From: Diadema setosum
Taxonomy: Eukaryota > Echinodermata > Echinoidea > Diadematoida > Diadematidae
Assembly: GCA_033980235.1 (NCBI GenBank)
Contig: CM067065.1
Location: forward strand, 23,759,337-23,823,336
Direction: 5' to 3'
DNA length: 64,000 bases
The position numbers and the translations under genes are program-made. Shown here piece after piece: positions 10,163 through 22,300 of this stretch. Each line of letters begins with the position of its first letter. Position 1 is the stretch's first letter. The notes beneath the pieces were generated by a model, which worked only from the letters and a program-made list of their open reading frames with translations, was not told where the DNA came from and did no database searches.

Positions 10163-11173
10163 CGGCCGTGATTTGGCAAAACAACGTATCTGCATTCTGG
10201 TACTTTCGAGATATTCGCGATTTTAGATTTTGAAGCCTCAGAGTACTAGAATTGCTCCCATTTCTCTCCAGTCGATTAATTTTCCAAGAAACTTTTTTAA
10301 AAACATGGCTTATATCATTCTTCTAGTATCTAGTCAGAATTTAAGTAAAAAAGAGCTTTTTTGTTCAAAATATCAAAGATTTTTTGTAGATACGTTGTTT
10401 TGCCAAAACACTGAAACTTCGGACCACGTGCGTGGTTTGGCAAAACAACGCAAGTTGTTGTGCGCACCACGGCATTAGCACGGCAGAACAACGTATCTTA
10501 CCTCGCACTGAGCAGTAACGAGGCAGAACAACGTATCTGCAGCGTGCAGCGTGCAGCCTCTCTGCGCATCATTCTGCGCAGGGAATGTGATTTGGCAAAA
10601 CAACGTATCTGCATTTTGGTACTCGGCTGTAGCAAGGCAGAACAACGTATCTGCAACGTGCAGCGTGAAGCCTCTCTGCGCATCATCCTGCGCAGGGAAT
10701 GTGATTTGGCAAAACAACGTATCTGCGTTTTGGTACTCCGCAGTTAATCTGCTGCACTGCGCTCTGCATGTGCGGCATGCATAAGACCGGGCGCGGCAGC
10801 GGTTCAGTTCAGTCCGAGGCAACGCATCTTCGTTGTGTGACATGGCAAAACAACGTAACTGCAGCAGTTACGTTGTTCTGCCATGTCACACAAAGAAGAT
10901 GCGTTATTCTGCCAGAAAAACCGGAAGCTCAAATGAGATTCAGGGACAGCAACTGTTTTGGCAGAACAACGTAAGTAAGTTACGTTGTTTTGCCAAATTA
11001 TTTGGACTTATTTTGAAAAATCGCTGAAATTCAAGTGCATTTTTCTAAAAATTGATATCACTTTCAAAGTTGAAATTTTGACAGATGATAAAAAAAGGCG
11101 TAATTTATCTAAAAAGCTAAAAACCTGACAAACCACAAATTTTCAGATGCGTTGTTTTGCCAAATCACGGCCG
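10163..11173. mobile_element. 1011-bp TIR element with motif array, TSD AATT
   Basis: The ends are inverted copies of CGGCCGTGATTTGGCAAAAC and continue for about 30 bp with one mismatch. They are flanked by AATT (10159-10162 and 11174-11177). Inside are about thirteen copies of GGCA(A/G)AACAACGTATCTG in both orientations, and a 115-bp direct duplication (near 10545 and 10660). It has no open frame of its own with known domains, so it is non-autonomous. The repeated motif is probably where the transposase binds (inference). Confidence 0.85.
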
Positions 11174-11217
11174 AATTATGACTGGGACCATCTCATGCTA
11201 GTCATTCAGTGCAGGCC

Positions 11218-12183
11218 CTAAACTGATTCTACCCTACCCTTCACTTTCTGGGTCACCTTCAACATGACAAATATTACCTCACTTTTTCTGTCCATAATTG
11301 CCTTTCTTTCTAGGAGACTTTCCTTTCCACCAAGCTTTGCCCTTAGAAGCTGCACTCTTCCCATTCTGGTTTGTATTTGACTTCCTTTTGCACTTCTTTG
11401 GAAAATGGTCTTCACGTCCACACTTTCTACAAAAGTTGCCTTTTGCTGGACACCATGGGTCTTTTCCAAAATGACCTTTGTTTCCACATCTGCAATACTC
11501 CATGTCATGCGTAGGCAGATTTCTTGGCTGGCTATGACTATTAGCAAGAGGCCATTTACCCGTGGACCGACTATGTCTTTGGGCTGGCTTGAGTTGTCTT
11601 TCAGTTTCATGGTATGAAATTGCCCTTCAACAGCCTCTAATGCAGCAGCAATTGCTAATGCATTGGTAAGCTTCAACTCCCCCTTTCTCCAGCAGTCGTC
11701 TTCTCAGTTTGTCTGATCTGCAGTGCTGTACAACTTGATTCAATAACTGGTTGCCAATATCAGCTGCCACTTAGTTACATCCAACAGCCAGTTGTTGCAA
11801 TCTCGTCACGTACTGGGCGACCGTTTCCCCATCTTCCTGTCTTGTTTTGCGAAACAAATGGCGCTAAAATGTGGCATTTGATGTCACCACATAGTGTGTA
11901 TTTAATGCATCCACGTCTTTCTGGCATTCCTCCTTCCTTCCATTATTCGAAAGCGTCTTAAAAGTTTCCCAACTGCAGGTCCTGCAGTGAAGAGAAGTAA
12001 CGCCCTCCGCTGCGCTTTCTGCTCCGCCGTACTTCCATCGAGAAATAGACCACGACTGTCGGCGTAGGCTACAAACTCTTCAAGTCATGACTTCCATTTC
12101 ACGCTCACAGTGCTTGCATCGCCCGTCGGGTCAAAATGAGGAACACCGCGAAGTGCTAGAAATTCCACTCCAGCGACTGCCAT
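11218..12183 (-). pseudogene. Gypsy-2 Gag remnant
   Basis: The Gag frame starts near 12183 on the minus strand and reads GVPHFDPTGDAST, then YADSRGLFLDGSTAEQK, then ALLLFTAGPAVGKLL, typical of the capsid N-terminus in this clade. Stops and frame changes follow. The nucleocapsid end at 11279-11503 has two zinc knuckles, CRCGNKGHF...C and CRKCGREDHFPKKC, then a Lys-rich tail. Confidence 0.75.
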
Positions 12184-12245
12184 GATTAAACGTTTCAGCT
12201 CAAAGCCACGGATTCGAGATCCAAAATGTTTCTCCTCGTCGCTAA

Positions 12246-12450
12246 TGTCACATTTGTGGCCCGAAATGTGAAATTGATAGCACCATCAACACAGGATTTA
12301 CCAGTTGAACGTCAGCATGTATTAATTTCCCTGCTTCCATTATTCCACATGTTCCGCGCCTGCCTACTTCGCGCACACGCGATCTGACATCAGGTCAGGC
12401 TAATAGGCCAACCTCTAATGCATAAATCATGCATATTCATTATCATGACA
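12246..12450 (-). repeat. Gypsy-2 5' LTR
   Basis: 205 bp. Read on the minus strand it starts TGTCATGATAATG and ends ATTTGTGACA. The internal side continues TTAGCGACGAGGAG, a probable primer binding region whose tRNA I could not assign with certainty. Confidence 0.8.
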
Positions 12451-13560
12451 TTTAGCATCAGAATTAACGTTCTACATATTGTATCTTGAATGGATTAAGC
12501 TAGATACGGCAGTAATTTGAATGCATGAATCTTAGTAGTTACCAAATTCTTTTACCACAGACACCAAGATAACCATCAACAGATGCAATATGGAGATAAG
12601 GGCATGAACAAGCCATATGGCAACACATTTATGCGATTATGTATGAAGAGATACTATACTAGTGATGTCACAATTGTGTTCCTTGAGCTGAAAAACAAAG
12701 GTTTAGACACCAAGATTTACTTTCTGTGGGTATTATGTCACAGGATATAGGCATATATAGGTTACATGACGTCCATTTGAATATGTGCCAAGTAGACATG
12801 GATCCAGCACCCGATTTTTAGGGAACTTTTAGTATGTTTTTAGAGGCTCTTTCAGGCTATATACAAGTGGTATCGTTTCTGTTTAAATTTGTTTGGGTTG
12901 ACCTTCTTTTTTTTCTAACTTTGACTGGACTATGATAACACTGAGCTTGAGACCCGAAGCCTCTGACAGGGTAATTTAGACCTGTCCTTTTGCTAGATCT
13001 CATTGGAAATATTTCCGACTGATTATAAAGTAAACAAAGGCTTGACAATCTAACGGGCAGGAAACATGGTCAAATCATTATGATTATGCAAAGTCCGAAA
13101 ACGCATATTGCATTTTTTTTTTACTGATTTACATCAATTTGTACAAAAAAAAAAAACCACACACGATAAAGCAGATATATAAAATGAATTTGTAACGTAT
13201 ATATGACAGCCCTTTTAGTAAATGCCATTATTCTAAGGGATAGTACAGTTCTCGTTTAGATGAGTATTAGGGTTTTAACTTTTTGCAAGATAATCGAAAT
13301 CCACCTATACGAAATACTTAAGAGCATGCAACTCTAAGAAGAATTAAGTATTTATTTCATGAAGTCGGTTTTGAAATGACTGAGATGTCCAAAATAAAAT
13401 ACAAGAAAGATGTCCAAATAAAAGTAGATGAACCATCACATTTTCTTAGGACCTCTTTCTTTTATCCTATTTTGGATATATCGGCCAATTAAAAACCAAT
13501 TTTTATCAAATAACCTTTTTATTCCTCTCAGAACTGTATGTCCTCTTAGCAAGTCATAGG
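12451..13560. other. AT-rich spacer, no gene recognised
   Basis: About 1.1 kb of AT-rich DNA with several A or T homopolymers. The 63-codon minus frame at 12857-13048 has no recognisable domain. Confidence 0.4.
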
Positions 13561-13838
13561 CCCTATAGTGCACGTTTTCAACTGGTTAAATCCGCGCGCA
13601 AAAGAGCGTCGCGGTTAACCTTGCTGCACGATACATTTTATTGGTAACGTATCTGACATGTTTGATAGTAACGTATCTGACGTGCCGTTCCGTTACCACA
13701 CTATTATGTACAAAAATATTCAATTCTTTCAAAAATTTCTGCTGTGATTAATCATTACCTTAAGTTTTTGAAAATATCTGAGTTTTTTTTTTTATTTACA
13801 GCGTACTTTTTTTTTTTTCTAAATGAAGCAATGTTTAA

Positions 13839-15196
13839 AGAAGAAGTCCGGAAGATTTTGATTAAATTTCACCATAATCTACATAAATCAAGGACCAAGA
13901 TGACTAAGTTTAATTAAAAAAATACCCTCCCAACTTGTCACAATCGATTTTTTAGCATCACTAATTTTGAATCGTAACTGTTCAATTTCTGTACGCCGGC
14001 TAGAAAGATCACGTGACGGCGTGACGTATTAGCCCCACATTGCTCTGCGTTTGGAGCGTCAGCTGGCTCGGGGAGCCCTGCATGAGCAACGGCGATACGG
14101 GTCGAGCAAGCGGTAGCGTACCGCGTGGTTCCGGCCATGCAGCGGATCCGCGGATGCACGTGGCATGATCTATATTATTGCTTCACTTCGCACGCGAAAA
14201 TGCCGATGTGTCAAGCGTTTGGCCAGAAGAAGAGTTTCTTTGTCATTCCGAACCCAGAAAATGAGCGCGAAAGGTGCGCCAGATGGCTCTCCAATATTAG
14301 AATTGACAAGTTTGACGTCAAAACTTACAAATACTACTCGATGCAGCATGCAGCCTCGTCATACTAGTACTCCCCACCGGCGGCGGTACTATGATGAAGC
14401 TGGCGCTGGCGTTTCTTCCGCGGTTGAAAGTTATACGGTACGGCGGTCGTAATTTACCACCGTCAGACATACTCAACAGTCTCGGACAACAAGAGAGGCA
14501 ATAATTCTGAAATTGACAGACTGAACTCACATTGTTCACACTCAGAAGTCGAAAAAAAAAAACACGATCGCGGATTGTGATAGCATTTGGCAGCAGCAGA
14601 CGTACTTCTGTAAATGTATGCATGATCACTCGGATGGCAACAATACAGTAGCCGATGAATGTACATGTAAATGATGGGATGAACACAAATAAGTACGGCA
14701 ATATTACAATACATATAATATTTCAATAAAATTAAAATGTCATAAAATTGCGACTACTTTACATTAATCTTTGACGAATTTTAAATATATATATATATAT
14801 TGAAGATAATTTGAATAAAGGAATACAGTGTTTGGCAACATTTCTCTTAAACGGTGTACGGACTCCTGCGGTAGCGCCAGCTAGGCAGCCCTTGGCAGGC
14901 ATGCAGATACCGCGCCGCAGTCAGCAGTGCAATGGGAGATCAATGGGTAGCTGGGCTGCGCTCGTGGTGCTCTCAGCTGAGGAAACTGAGCCTGATACGT
15001 TACGCGCAATGTATCCTGGGACAGATAGTACGAAGGGCTGTTCGCGACGGATTCGAACACGAAGAATTACCTTATTTTTTCCAAAAAATCATAGTAAATG
15101 TATCTGATGGTCTTTTCTCATTGGGAAAAAGGTAATAGGTTCATGAAATATTGTTCTTTACACGGAAAACGGCTGATAATCGTCCGGACTTCCCCT
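13839..15196. mobile_element. Kolobok-like TIR element, TSD TTAA
   Basis: The ends read AGAAGAAGTCCGGAAGAT and (reverse complement of the right end) AGGGGAAGTCCGGACGAT. They are directly flanked by TTAA (13835-13838 and 15197-15200). It contains a THAP-domain remnant at 14180-14367. TTAA target duplication plus a THAP-bearing protein is the signature of the Kolobok superfamily (established for that family). No catalytic core was found, so this is a decayed or internally deleted copy. Confidence 0.6.
14180..14367 (+). pseudogene. THAP-domain remnant (Kolobok-type transposase)
   Basis: The plus-strand frame 14125-14367 reads MPMCQAFG, then KSFFVIPNPENE, then RCARWLSNIRIDKFD, then TYKYYS and a short C-terminal tail to a stop. 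This matches the start, core and AVPTIF-proximal layout of a THAP DNA-binding domain. The N-terminal zinc pair is incomplete (one Cys visible) and the C-terminal Cys-x2-His is not evident. It would bind the element's own ends in an intact protein. Sequence identity to a given family member was not tested. Confidence 0.5.
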
Positions 15197-15249
15197 TTAA
15201 GTAACGTATCAGATATCAGCTCATCGTAACATTGGGCTCCTGCGGCTTC

Positions 15250-15290
15250 GGATCAGTTGAATTTTGTTGTTGTTGTTGTTGTTGTTGTAA
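15250..15290. repeat. (TTG)n microsatellite
   Basis: A GTTGTTGTT run of about 30 bp at 15263-15289. Confidence 0.85.
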
Positions 15291-15459
15291 GAAGAGATTC
15301 AATGAATAAATCATGGTTCCATGTATTCGTTATGTTGACTTCGTTTAACACATGAAATTACAACGCCATGCGGCATTTCTTTGTTCTTCTCTCATTAGTC
15401 TGAAAAGGGGTAACGTATCTGACTGCGATTTGGCAACATGATATAAATGATCTCTTAGA

Positions 15460-16632
15460 AAAATATTAAAACATCATATTGTTATGTAATATTATTTTTC
15501 ATTCAGACACTCAAGGGACAATGGAATGAGGTACAAAATATTTCATTTGATTGATATGTTATCAAGAAACAACTTGTTATATGAGCACTTCCTGTCTGGC
15601 GACATTCTATAGGGTATTTATGGTTACATCAAACCTCAGGTTGTATTTCTATCATTTAATATCCTGGATGTCCTATTAGCTGTATTAATATGTATTTTAT
15701 AGGTCTAACCTCTAGGATGAATTTAACTAAGTGAATTGATTCCCGAAGAACAAAATATCAATTTTAACTGTATAAACAAGCTGGCGACGCGAAAGTCACA
15801 GTTTTGCACACTTTTGGGGAGAATGGTCCTGAAGTTATAAGTAGTTTACGTTGTGTGTTGGCAGAATGAATAAGTGCATGGTCTATTATATCACAGGCAT
15901 CGAAATCGTCCTGTTTGACAGAAAATAGAACCTTACGGCATTGACGCAATATCCCTGTTTCATTTGTATGTATATTAGGTATACATTTTTTTCCGGTTAT
16001 GATTTACTTTCTTCTTAAAATACACCATCATGAACGCTCACTAAGAGACACGGAAAAATTCTTGTTGTTTAAAGGACATCATTGCAAATCAGATTTACGG
16101 TAAGCCCAGATCCGAAATTTACCAAAGTCAAGATCTCCAATAAGGGCATCAAAAAATATTACCTACATTGAAATATATTTTATATTCATGCCAATTAACA
16201 CATCAATTATGTTCCGAAAACTATGATTTTCTCAGAAATTCATGACTATTGCACAATAAGTTATTGCAATTTAATATGTTATTATTGTGCTCCAGAATAA
16301 AAAGTACAAGGAAATAAAATAGTCGTGAGAAATGTCTGCACAAGTGATGTGTTAAACAGTGCCCTGAAGCACGTAAAACACCAACCGTCAGCTTAATCGT
16401 TTACCTGCGCAGGCACGATTTTGATTATGTAAATATAGAGCGAGTATATTTAATTGTCTATGTAGGACACCAATGCTATTATCGGTTGAACTTTATTTTT
16501 AAAGCGATTGATTGATGCTTTGTCAGGATTTATTATATTTGGCGCTAACTAATTCCACACAATCATTCGTGCCATTACATTTCTCGTCGACCTTTGGCCG
16601 CGACAAATACAACCAGCCCTGTGGAATTATAA
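15460..16632. other. AT-rich spacer, no gene recognised
   Basis: No domain, repeat or RNA gene could be supported. The 61-codon minus frame at 15764-15949 looks random. Confidence 0.4.
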
Positions 16633-17327
16633 TGACCGTGCATCACAAAATACACAAAAAAGCCGCACCCCTTGATTCTATGTGAGGACACACAAAAAAA
16701 GGTGAAATTGGTCAACCGAGTCAATCTTGAGTTTTTTTCCTATTTCCTGAAAGATTACTATCCTTCTTCTAAATTATTCTTCAGTTTGGTACCTTAACAT
16801 GGATGGGAAAGTGTGTTTTGGCAGTTTTTCTACAACCCTTTTTGGGGAAGAGTAGAATGATCAGGTATGTCTAAGAGGCTGGTTTTCATGTCTTGAAATC
16901 CTTTGCACACTCTTCACTTTCAAGTCTAATAACTTTGGAAAGGATGACACTCCTGCTTTGAAAGTTAGCATTAATCATGGGCAGAATGTGTTAATAGAAC
17001 ATGCTCAATTTCAGTCTAATCTTATAATCCCTTCATTGTCGTTGCTTTGGTGTTTTAAATCCTGTGCGTTTGTGCCTTTCACGGCACAGCTAGCACAGCT
17101 TGGTAAAGATTAGACGCTTGAATAGACCCTGTACTTCAGAGCCTCTTTTCTCGGTTCACACTTTTCCAGAGTGTGTGCTTTCTTTCCAATATTTAGATTG
17201 GTTAGGAGAGTCCATTTCAATTGAGCTATACATCATTGTAAAGCTTGGAGTCTGCTCTTTCAGAATCTGCCCTGAACTAAAAATCCATGTCTGGCGACTT
17301 TTTGTTGGTTTTGTGATGCAGGGTCAC
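16633..17327 (+). mobile_element. 0.7-kb TIR repeat family, copy A
   Basis: The ends are inverted copies of TGACCGTGCATCACAAAA. Internal landmarks are CGCACCCCTTGATT near the left and a CAGAGCCTCTTTTCTCGGTTC box near the right. Two further copies are in this window (60742-61499, inverted; 61706-62406, same orientation). No coding potential; non-autonomous. The 103-codon frame at 17100-17411 lies largely inside it and is not a gene. Confidence 0.8.
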
Positions 17328-17329
17328 AT

Positions 17330-18850
17330 TTTTTTTATATGCAAAATGGTCTTCCTGAGAGTCACTCGAGATCGCTGCCTACGTGCAAATTATCATGTTA
17401 TGTCTCATTGAACCTTGAACTTTATCTCCTTTAGAGAAAAAAAAATGTAATTAATGTGTCTAAGGATACGCCATATGATACTCGAGATACTCGAGATAAG
17501 GATATTTCAACAAACCAGGGAGCAAACAAGTCCGTCGCGGAGTGGAACGACACAGATGACCCATGTACACTTTGGAACGATGCAACGCATGCGGAAGGTT
17601 CTCCTTTTTTCCACTGTCGATTTTGAGCATAATTGTATTTGTGATTATTTGAGTTGCTAAACGATTAAAACATGCCCTTTTTTTTTTCTAAAGTAAACCC
17701 GTCCGAGTCTTTGACTATCTGTGATGGACAGAAGTTAGTGACATTTTCTACGTTTGTGTTCTGAGGCGCAACTGCAACAAAAGGTAAGTACAACGTTACT
17801 TTTAATGTGCACTCACGTCAGCGTAGACAGGTCCCAATCGAGTTCCCTCCATAATTCTCATGTCATTGTGCATTTCCAATGGAAATTGGAAACGCGTTTT
17901 TCATATTACCGTCTTAGTGTCTGACGAAGAGAAGCCGGTTAGGTCATTCATAATTCACTTTGCTCATATGTATCAGATGCATTTGACTTGTGTCTATAAA
18001 TCACCTACGTTATCTATCGATAAAATGCAAGACATTTCTTTAATTTAATGTCTGGCAAGGCGTTTTAGCGTGTGTCTGTGTATGTGTTTATAATTTACAT
18101 TTAGATAAGAGTAACTTTAATTTTGAGACAGGATAATTTATAGGAATTAATGAGATATGAGATGCTAATGGCTCAGATTACCAAGAAAGCCAGAAATATA
18201 AAATTATGTATGATTGACATAACATGAACAACATAAGAAGAGGAGAATCATGCCATACTTTAGTAACAAAGGAAAGCTTATATATGTGTCGAATCATTAC
18301 TCGTCATGCATACAGGTCCACATCAAAAATAAAGTGGTGAAATCCCGCTAGAAGATTGGGTCACACTTGACTTGAAATATCTTCTGGAATGAATTAAGTG
18401 TCTTTGTCATGCCCTTGCTAACTGTATAAAAAATAAGTAAAACTAGAGAAGCACTCTGAGAGCGCAGACCTCCGCCAAGCATGCAGCTCATTTCCATCTC
18501 TGATCTCGTTCTTTCATAGAGATATCAGTAATTTGCACCCATACGTATACTAGTAAGTCTATAGCATGCGTGCTGAAAGTCACCCGATTTCCCAATATAC
18601 AGTAGAAGCCATTTGTCACATCATCGCGCCTCACCTTGGTAAAAACCAAAGATAGTAGAGTATAGAGGAAGAAAGGAAGACGCGTGATGATAATGGAAAC
18701 AGAATAAAATGGCTACCCCACATGACGATAAAAAAGAGAGCAAAGTACAAACTCAGTACACTGAGAAACATCATTCATTTCCAAAGGCAGTTCCAATTTG
18801 GCAACAATATAATCTAAAAAACAATCAAAGACGCTTGATCAACATTGCCA
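17330..18850. other. Spacer, no gene recognised
   Basis: Mostly AT-rich. A segment at about 18440-18480 (GAGAGCGCAGACCTCCGCC) is GC-rich and looks like a repeat scrap. No gene is supported. Confidence 0.4.
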
Positions 18851-18990
18851 GTCCAACTTCGCAAATTTACTGCCACTGCGAAGTTCACTATAGCAACTGT
18901 GACGTCAGTGCGAAGTTCACCTAGCAACTTTCACAAGTTCGGCAGGAGAACCAAAGTGTAATTTTAGCTCACTTCGCGCAGTTGGACAGC
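18851..18990. repeat. Small inverted repeat
   Basis: AGTCCAACTTCGC on the left and GCGCAGTTGGACAG on the right are inverted. Between them the phrase GCGAAGTTCAC occurs twice. This is probably a small MITE beside the foldback element. Confidence 0.5.
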
Positions 18991-18996
18991 AAGACT

Positions 18997-20359
18997 ATAG
19001 TGAGGTTCACACCTAGATCCCTTTACCTTAAGGTTTTCAAAACTACGAGGTTTTGTAAACTACGAGGCACTAAACTCCAAGTTAGCGTAGATGTAGACGC
19101 ATGTAGTTTTGAAAACCACGACAAAACCTTAAAGGGGATGGCTAGTAACTGATCAGTGGGAATCAATGGAAATGCTGGGAGATGATTGTTCCAATCCTTA
19201 TGGGATTCATTCAAGAGTTCACTGTATATCTATTGTTGTGTGAAAATGATTTGCTTCAGAACGGTCTCATATTCAAGTAATGTGCAGATTAATGCTCCGT
19301 CACTGACCAGGGACGCTAACCTGGAAGCATTAAACTGCACATTACTTGAATATGAGACCATTCTGAAGCAAATCATTTTCACACAACAATAGATATGCAA
19401 TGAACTCTTGAATGAATCCCATAAGGATTGGAACAATCCTCTCCCAGCATTTCCACTGATTCCCACTGATCAGTTACTAGCCTTCCCCTTTAAGGCGAAG
19501 ACACCACGACAACACCATGAGATTTCTTAGGGTTTTGTCGCAGTTTCGTTGTGGTTTTGGGAATGCCCCCCGCAGAGCGCTTAAACTGCCACAATAGTGT
19601 GAACGGAGTTTTGTTAACCACGACGCTCATTTTTTTTTTCCACAATAGCGCGCAACCCTATGTGTGAACTAGGCGCCCTTTATTTTATATCGTAGTTAGC
19701 TTTACCTCGAGGTTTTGCTAACTGCATGTAGGTGTGAACGGCATCGAAGTTTTGTCGTGGTTAGGGGAAGGAATTTTTACGCTCGCAGTTAGTATAACTA
19801 CAAGTTTTTGGATAGGTGTAGACATGGCTTTTGTTACACGTTGTAACTGCGCGAAGATATGAGACAATGCACGTGCAATCCCCAAAATTCGCATACAATA
19901 CTACACCTATCAAAAAACTTGAAGTTATCTTAACTACGAGCGTAAAAATTCCTTCCCCTAACCACGACAAAACTTCGATGCCGTTCACACCTACATGCAG
20001 TCAGCAAAACCTCAAGGTAATGCTAACTACGATAGAAAATAAAGGGCGCCTAGTTCGCACATACGGTTGCGCGCTATTGTGGGAAAATTGAGCGTCGCGG
20101 TTAACAAAACTCCGTTCACATTTCTCGCAGTTTTAACGCTCTGTGGGGGGCATTCCCAAAACCACGATGAAACTACGACAAAACCCTAAGAAATCTTATG
20201 GTGTTGTCGTGGTGTCTTTGCCTTAAGGTTTTGTCGTGGTTTTCAAAACTACGTGCGTCTACATCTACACTAACTTGGAGTTTAGTGCCTCGTAGTTTAC
20301 AAAACCTCGTAGTTTTGAAAACTTTAAAGTAAAGGGATCTAGGTGAGAACCTCACTATT
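18997..20359. mobile_element. 1.36-kb foldback element with ~500-bp arms
   Basis: The left arm (18997-19132 plus 19490-19850) and the right arm (about 19880-20359) are inverted copies along most of their length, with an apex near 19860. Outer ends read AGTGAGGTTC and GAACCTCACT. Arms are rich in AACTACGA and CCACGACAAAACC phrases. There is no coding sequence; the frames seen are antiparallel shadows. The left arm is interrupted by a 357-bp MITE at TTAA. Confidence 0.85.
19133..19489. mobile_element. 357-bp hairpin MITE, TSD TTAA
   Basis: Inserted in the left arm of the foldback. It is flanked by TTAA (19129-19132 and 19490-19493), and the right arm shows the empty site CCTTAAGG. Its ends are AGGGGATGGCTAG and CTAGCCTTCCCCT. 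It is a near-perfect palindrome from end to end with a ~45-nt loop near 19290-19335. Confidence 0.9.
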
Positions 20360-20472
20360 GTCAGTACAATGCAATATTCGTTCACTAGAGCACATGCGCA
20401 GTACTTATCTCTCTCACTTTTGTTAAGAGGTTGCTTGGTGAACGTGGTGAACGCGATGTTAGACTGTCCGTT

Positions 20473-20991
20473 CCAAAGAGGTTCTATAGGACTTTAATAG
20501 AGTAAGCGCTCACCATTCAGTGCGTACAAATGAAAACGGGGCCATTTGAACAGTGGCGCGCGCGCACGAAAGAGGTCGACTATACCAGAAGCCTGAACCA
20601 AAGAGTATACCAAAGAGTATACACTGTACCTTTCTGCAATCTTTATATGTAGTATGAATGGATGAATGCTTGTTTGACAATTTTAGCTTCATGTTAAGGC
20701 ACATATTTGTCACATTAGAGCAAGTCCTTTTTTCATCAAACACGTACACTGTGTTGAGAATGTATCTCTCTTATAAAGTCCGGAGGCATATGGACAAATA
20801 TTGATTTTCCTTAAAATTAGAATGATTTTTCCAACCCAACCCCATCTTCGAAGCTGTACTTTACGTGTATTACTATAGGCACTTCCGGGTTCAGGCTTCT
20901 TGTAGTCGACCTCTTTGAAAATGACGGGTCGTTAGATTGGCCCCGCTTCTACATGCGAGTGGGCGCTCTATTACATATAGAACCTCTTTGG
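20473..20991. mobile_element. 519-bp TIR element, TSD TCCGTT
   Basis: The ends CCAAAGAGGTTCTATA are inverted, with arms of roughly 130 bp (gaps allowed) that include AGGTCGACTA and AGAAGCCTGAACC. They are flanked by TCCGTT on both sides (20467-20472 and 20992-20997). A 6-bp target duplication differs from the 4-bp and TTAA families in the window. Non-coding. Confidence 0.8.
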
Positions 20992-20999
20992 TCCGTTCC

Positions 21000-22300
21000 C
21001 ACTCATGGGCGTCACCAGGGGGTGGGGGGGGGGGGTGCGTTGGGTTCGAACTTCAGACCCTTAAGAAAAAAAAAAATCACCACTTCAGTCTGCGAGCGAC
21101 CTCAACGCCGGACACTAATAAAATCTTGTTTTTGTTTTGTTTTGTTTCGTTTTTTGTTTTTGTTTTTGTTTGTTTGTTTGTTTGTTTTTTTGTTTTTGTT
21201 TGTTTGTTTGTTTGTTTGTTTTTTGCACCAGGGACAAAAAATTCGTGGGCAAAAATAATTCGCACCCCGGGCTCTGGCAGCACTGATTTTATACATATCT
21301 ACTAGTATTCTACAGTGTTTACTATTTATCGACCGTACTGTACATCCGCACGGTACGGAGCACGCACACATTTGCATGTACGTGAGCTACTTACAAGTAT
21401 GTAGGGTCTATGTACAGCACGTTACTTCTGACCAATCCATATTGATAATGCGAGCCCAAGTGCGAGCCTTAGCCTCATTTAAAAAAAAAAAAGAAAAATG
21501 TTGGAGGGGCAAGTATATCATTTTGCCCACCCCCCATAATTTCAATTGCATTTTTGACAGAAAAAAAGTTGCCCCCATAAAAAAATTGGAGGGGCAAGCA
21601 TATCATAATTAATTATTCCCGATATGAGATTTTCTTGCTTTTTGACATAAACAAGTTGCCCCAATTAAAATATTGGAGGGGCAAGCGCACCATTTGCCCC
21701 ACGCCACATAATTACAATTCCCCAGATGAAAAGATTTTCTTGCTTTTATGTTAGAAATCTATCCAATTATTTCACCGAAAGTGTGCACCAGTTGGAAGGT
21801 TGCTGAATTTCAATTCTAAAAATGCAAAGTATCTCTCGTAAGGAAGGGGGATACCCCTTCCCACACCCTCCCCCGTTTGGTCTATTTTCCATGGACTTAA
21901 TACACGTGTAGATTGACAGATTTACTAAAGCTTCATCGAAAGTGTGCACCAGATCTGTCACTTTACTTAATTAAAAAAAATGCAAAAGTTCCGTCGTGGG
22001 GGAAGGGATTTGATGTATTATCTCCTTTCAATTAACCCTTTTCCACTGGCGAGCGCACCCGCAAGATTTTGACCAGGGATTTGGAAGGCGGAAAAAAAAT
22101 ATAATCGAATAATTATGGGAGAGGTATCTTGCCACCCTCCCATTGCCTTGTCCCTTCTAAAGACCTGTACACTATGGGGAATGACAATATCCGAATTTTC
22201 CACAAAAGGTGTGCTTTATGTCAATTCTAAAAACTCAAAAACTCCGTCGAGCGGGAGGGGGTATCCCACTCCCACATCCTCCCCCTAAGCTCTACCTCAC
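21000..22300. repeat. Low-complexity and decayed repeat region
   Basis: Contains a G run (21021-21035), a TTTG/TTTTG tract (about 21130-21222), and several decayed phrases such as GGAGGGGCAAG that recur at 21505, 21590 and 21675. No gene is supported; the lysine-poor and lysine-rich frames over the TTTG tract are artefacts of the tract. Confidence 0.6.

Larger units (their letters stand above)
5520..12450 (-). mobile_element. Gypsy-2: degraded Ty3/gypsy retrotransposon
   Basis: A 6.9-kb minus-strand element bounded by ~205-bp LTRs (12246-12450 and 5520-5729). Gag, protease, RT, RNase H and integrase follow in Ty3/gypsy order, all broken by stops, frame changes and deletions. A 1011-bp TIR element (10163-11173) sits in the protease. 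No matching target duplication was found at the outer ends, and the two LTRs differ at many positions, which fits an old copy. The two-knuckle Gag and short LTRs resemble Mag/SURL-like elements (family knowledge). Confidence 0.85.
13600..15440. repeat. Outer repeat marked by GTAACGTATCTGAC motifs
   Basis: GTAACGTATC(T/A)GA occurs at about 13651, 13670, 15200 and 15411, on both sides of the Kolobok-like element. The right-hand side also carries GATTTGGCAACATG. The core AACGTATCTG is shared with the array in the TIR element at 10163-11173, so the two may be related. Exact ends could not be set. Confidence 0.4.

Noticed and set aside
21077..21377. Lys/Thr/Asn-rich and Phe/Leu-rich frames of ~70-120 codons
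   Set aside because: Translations of the TTTG/TTTTG tract on either strand.
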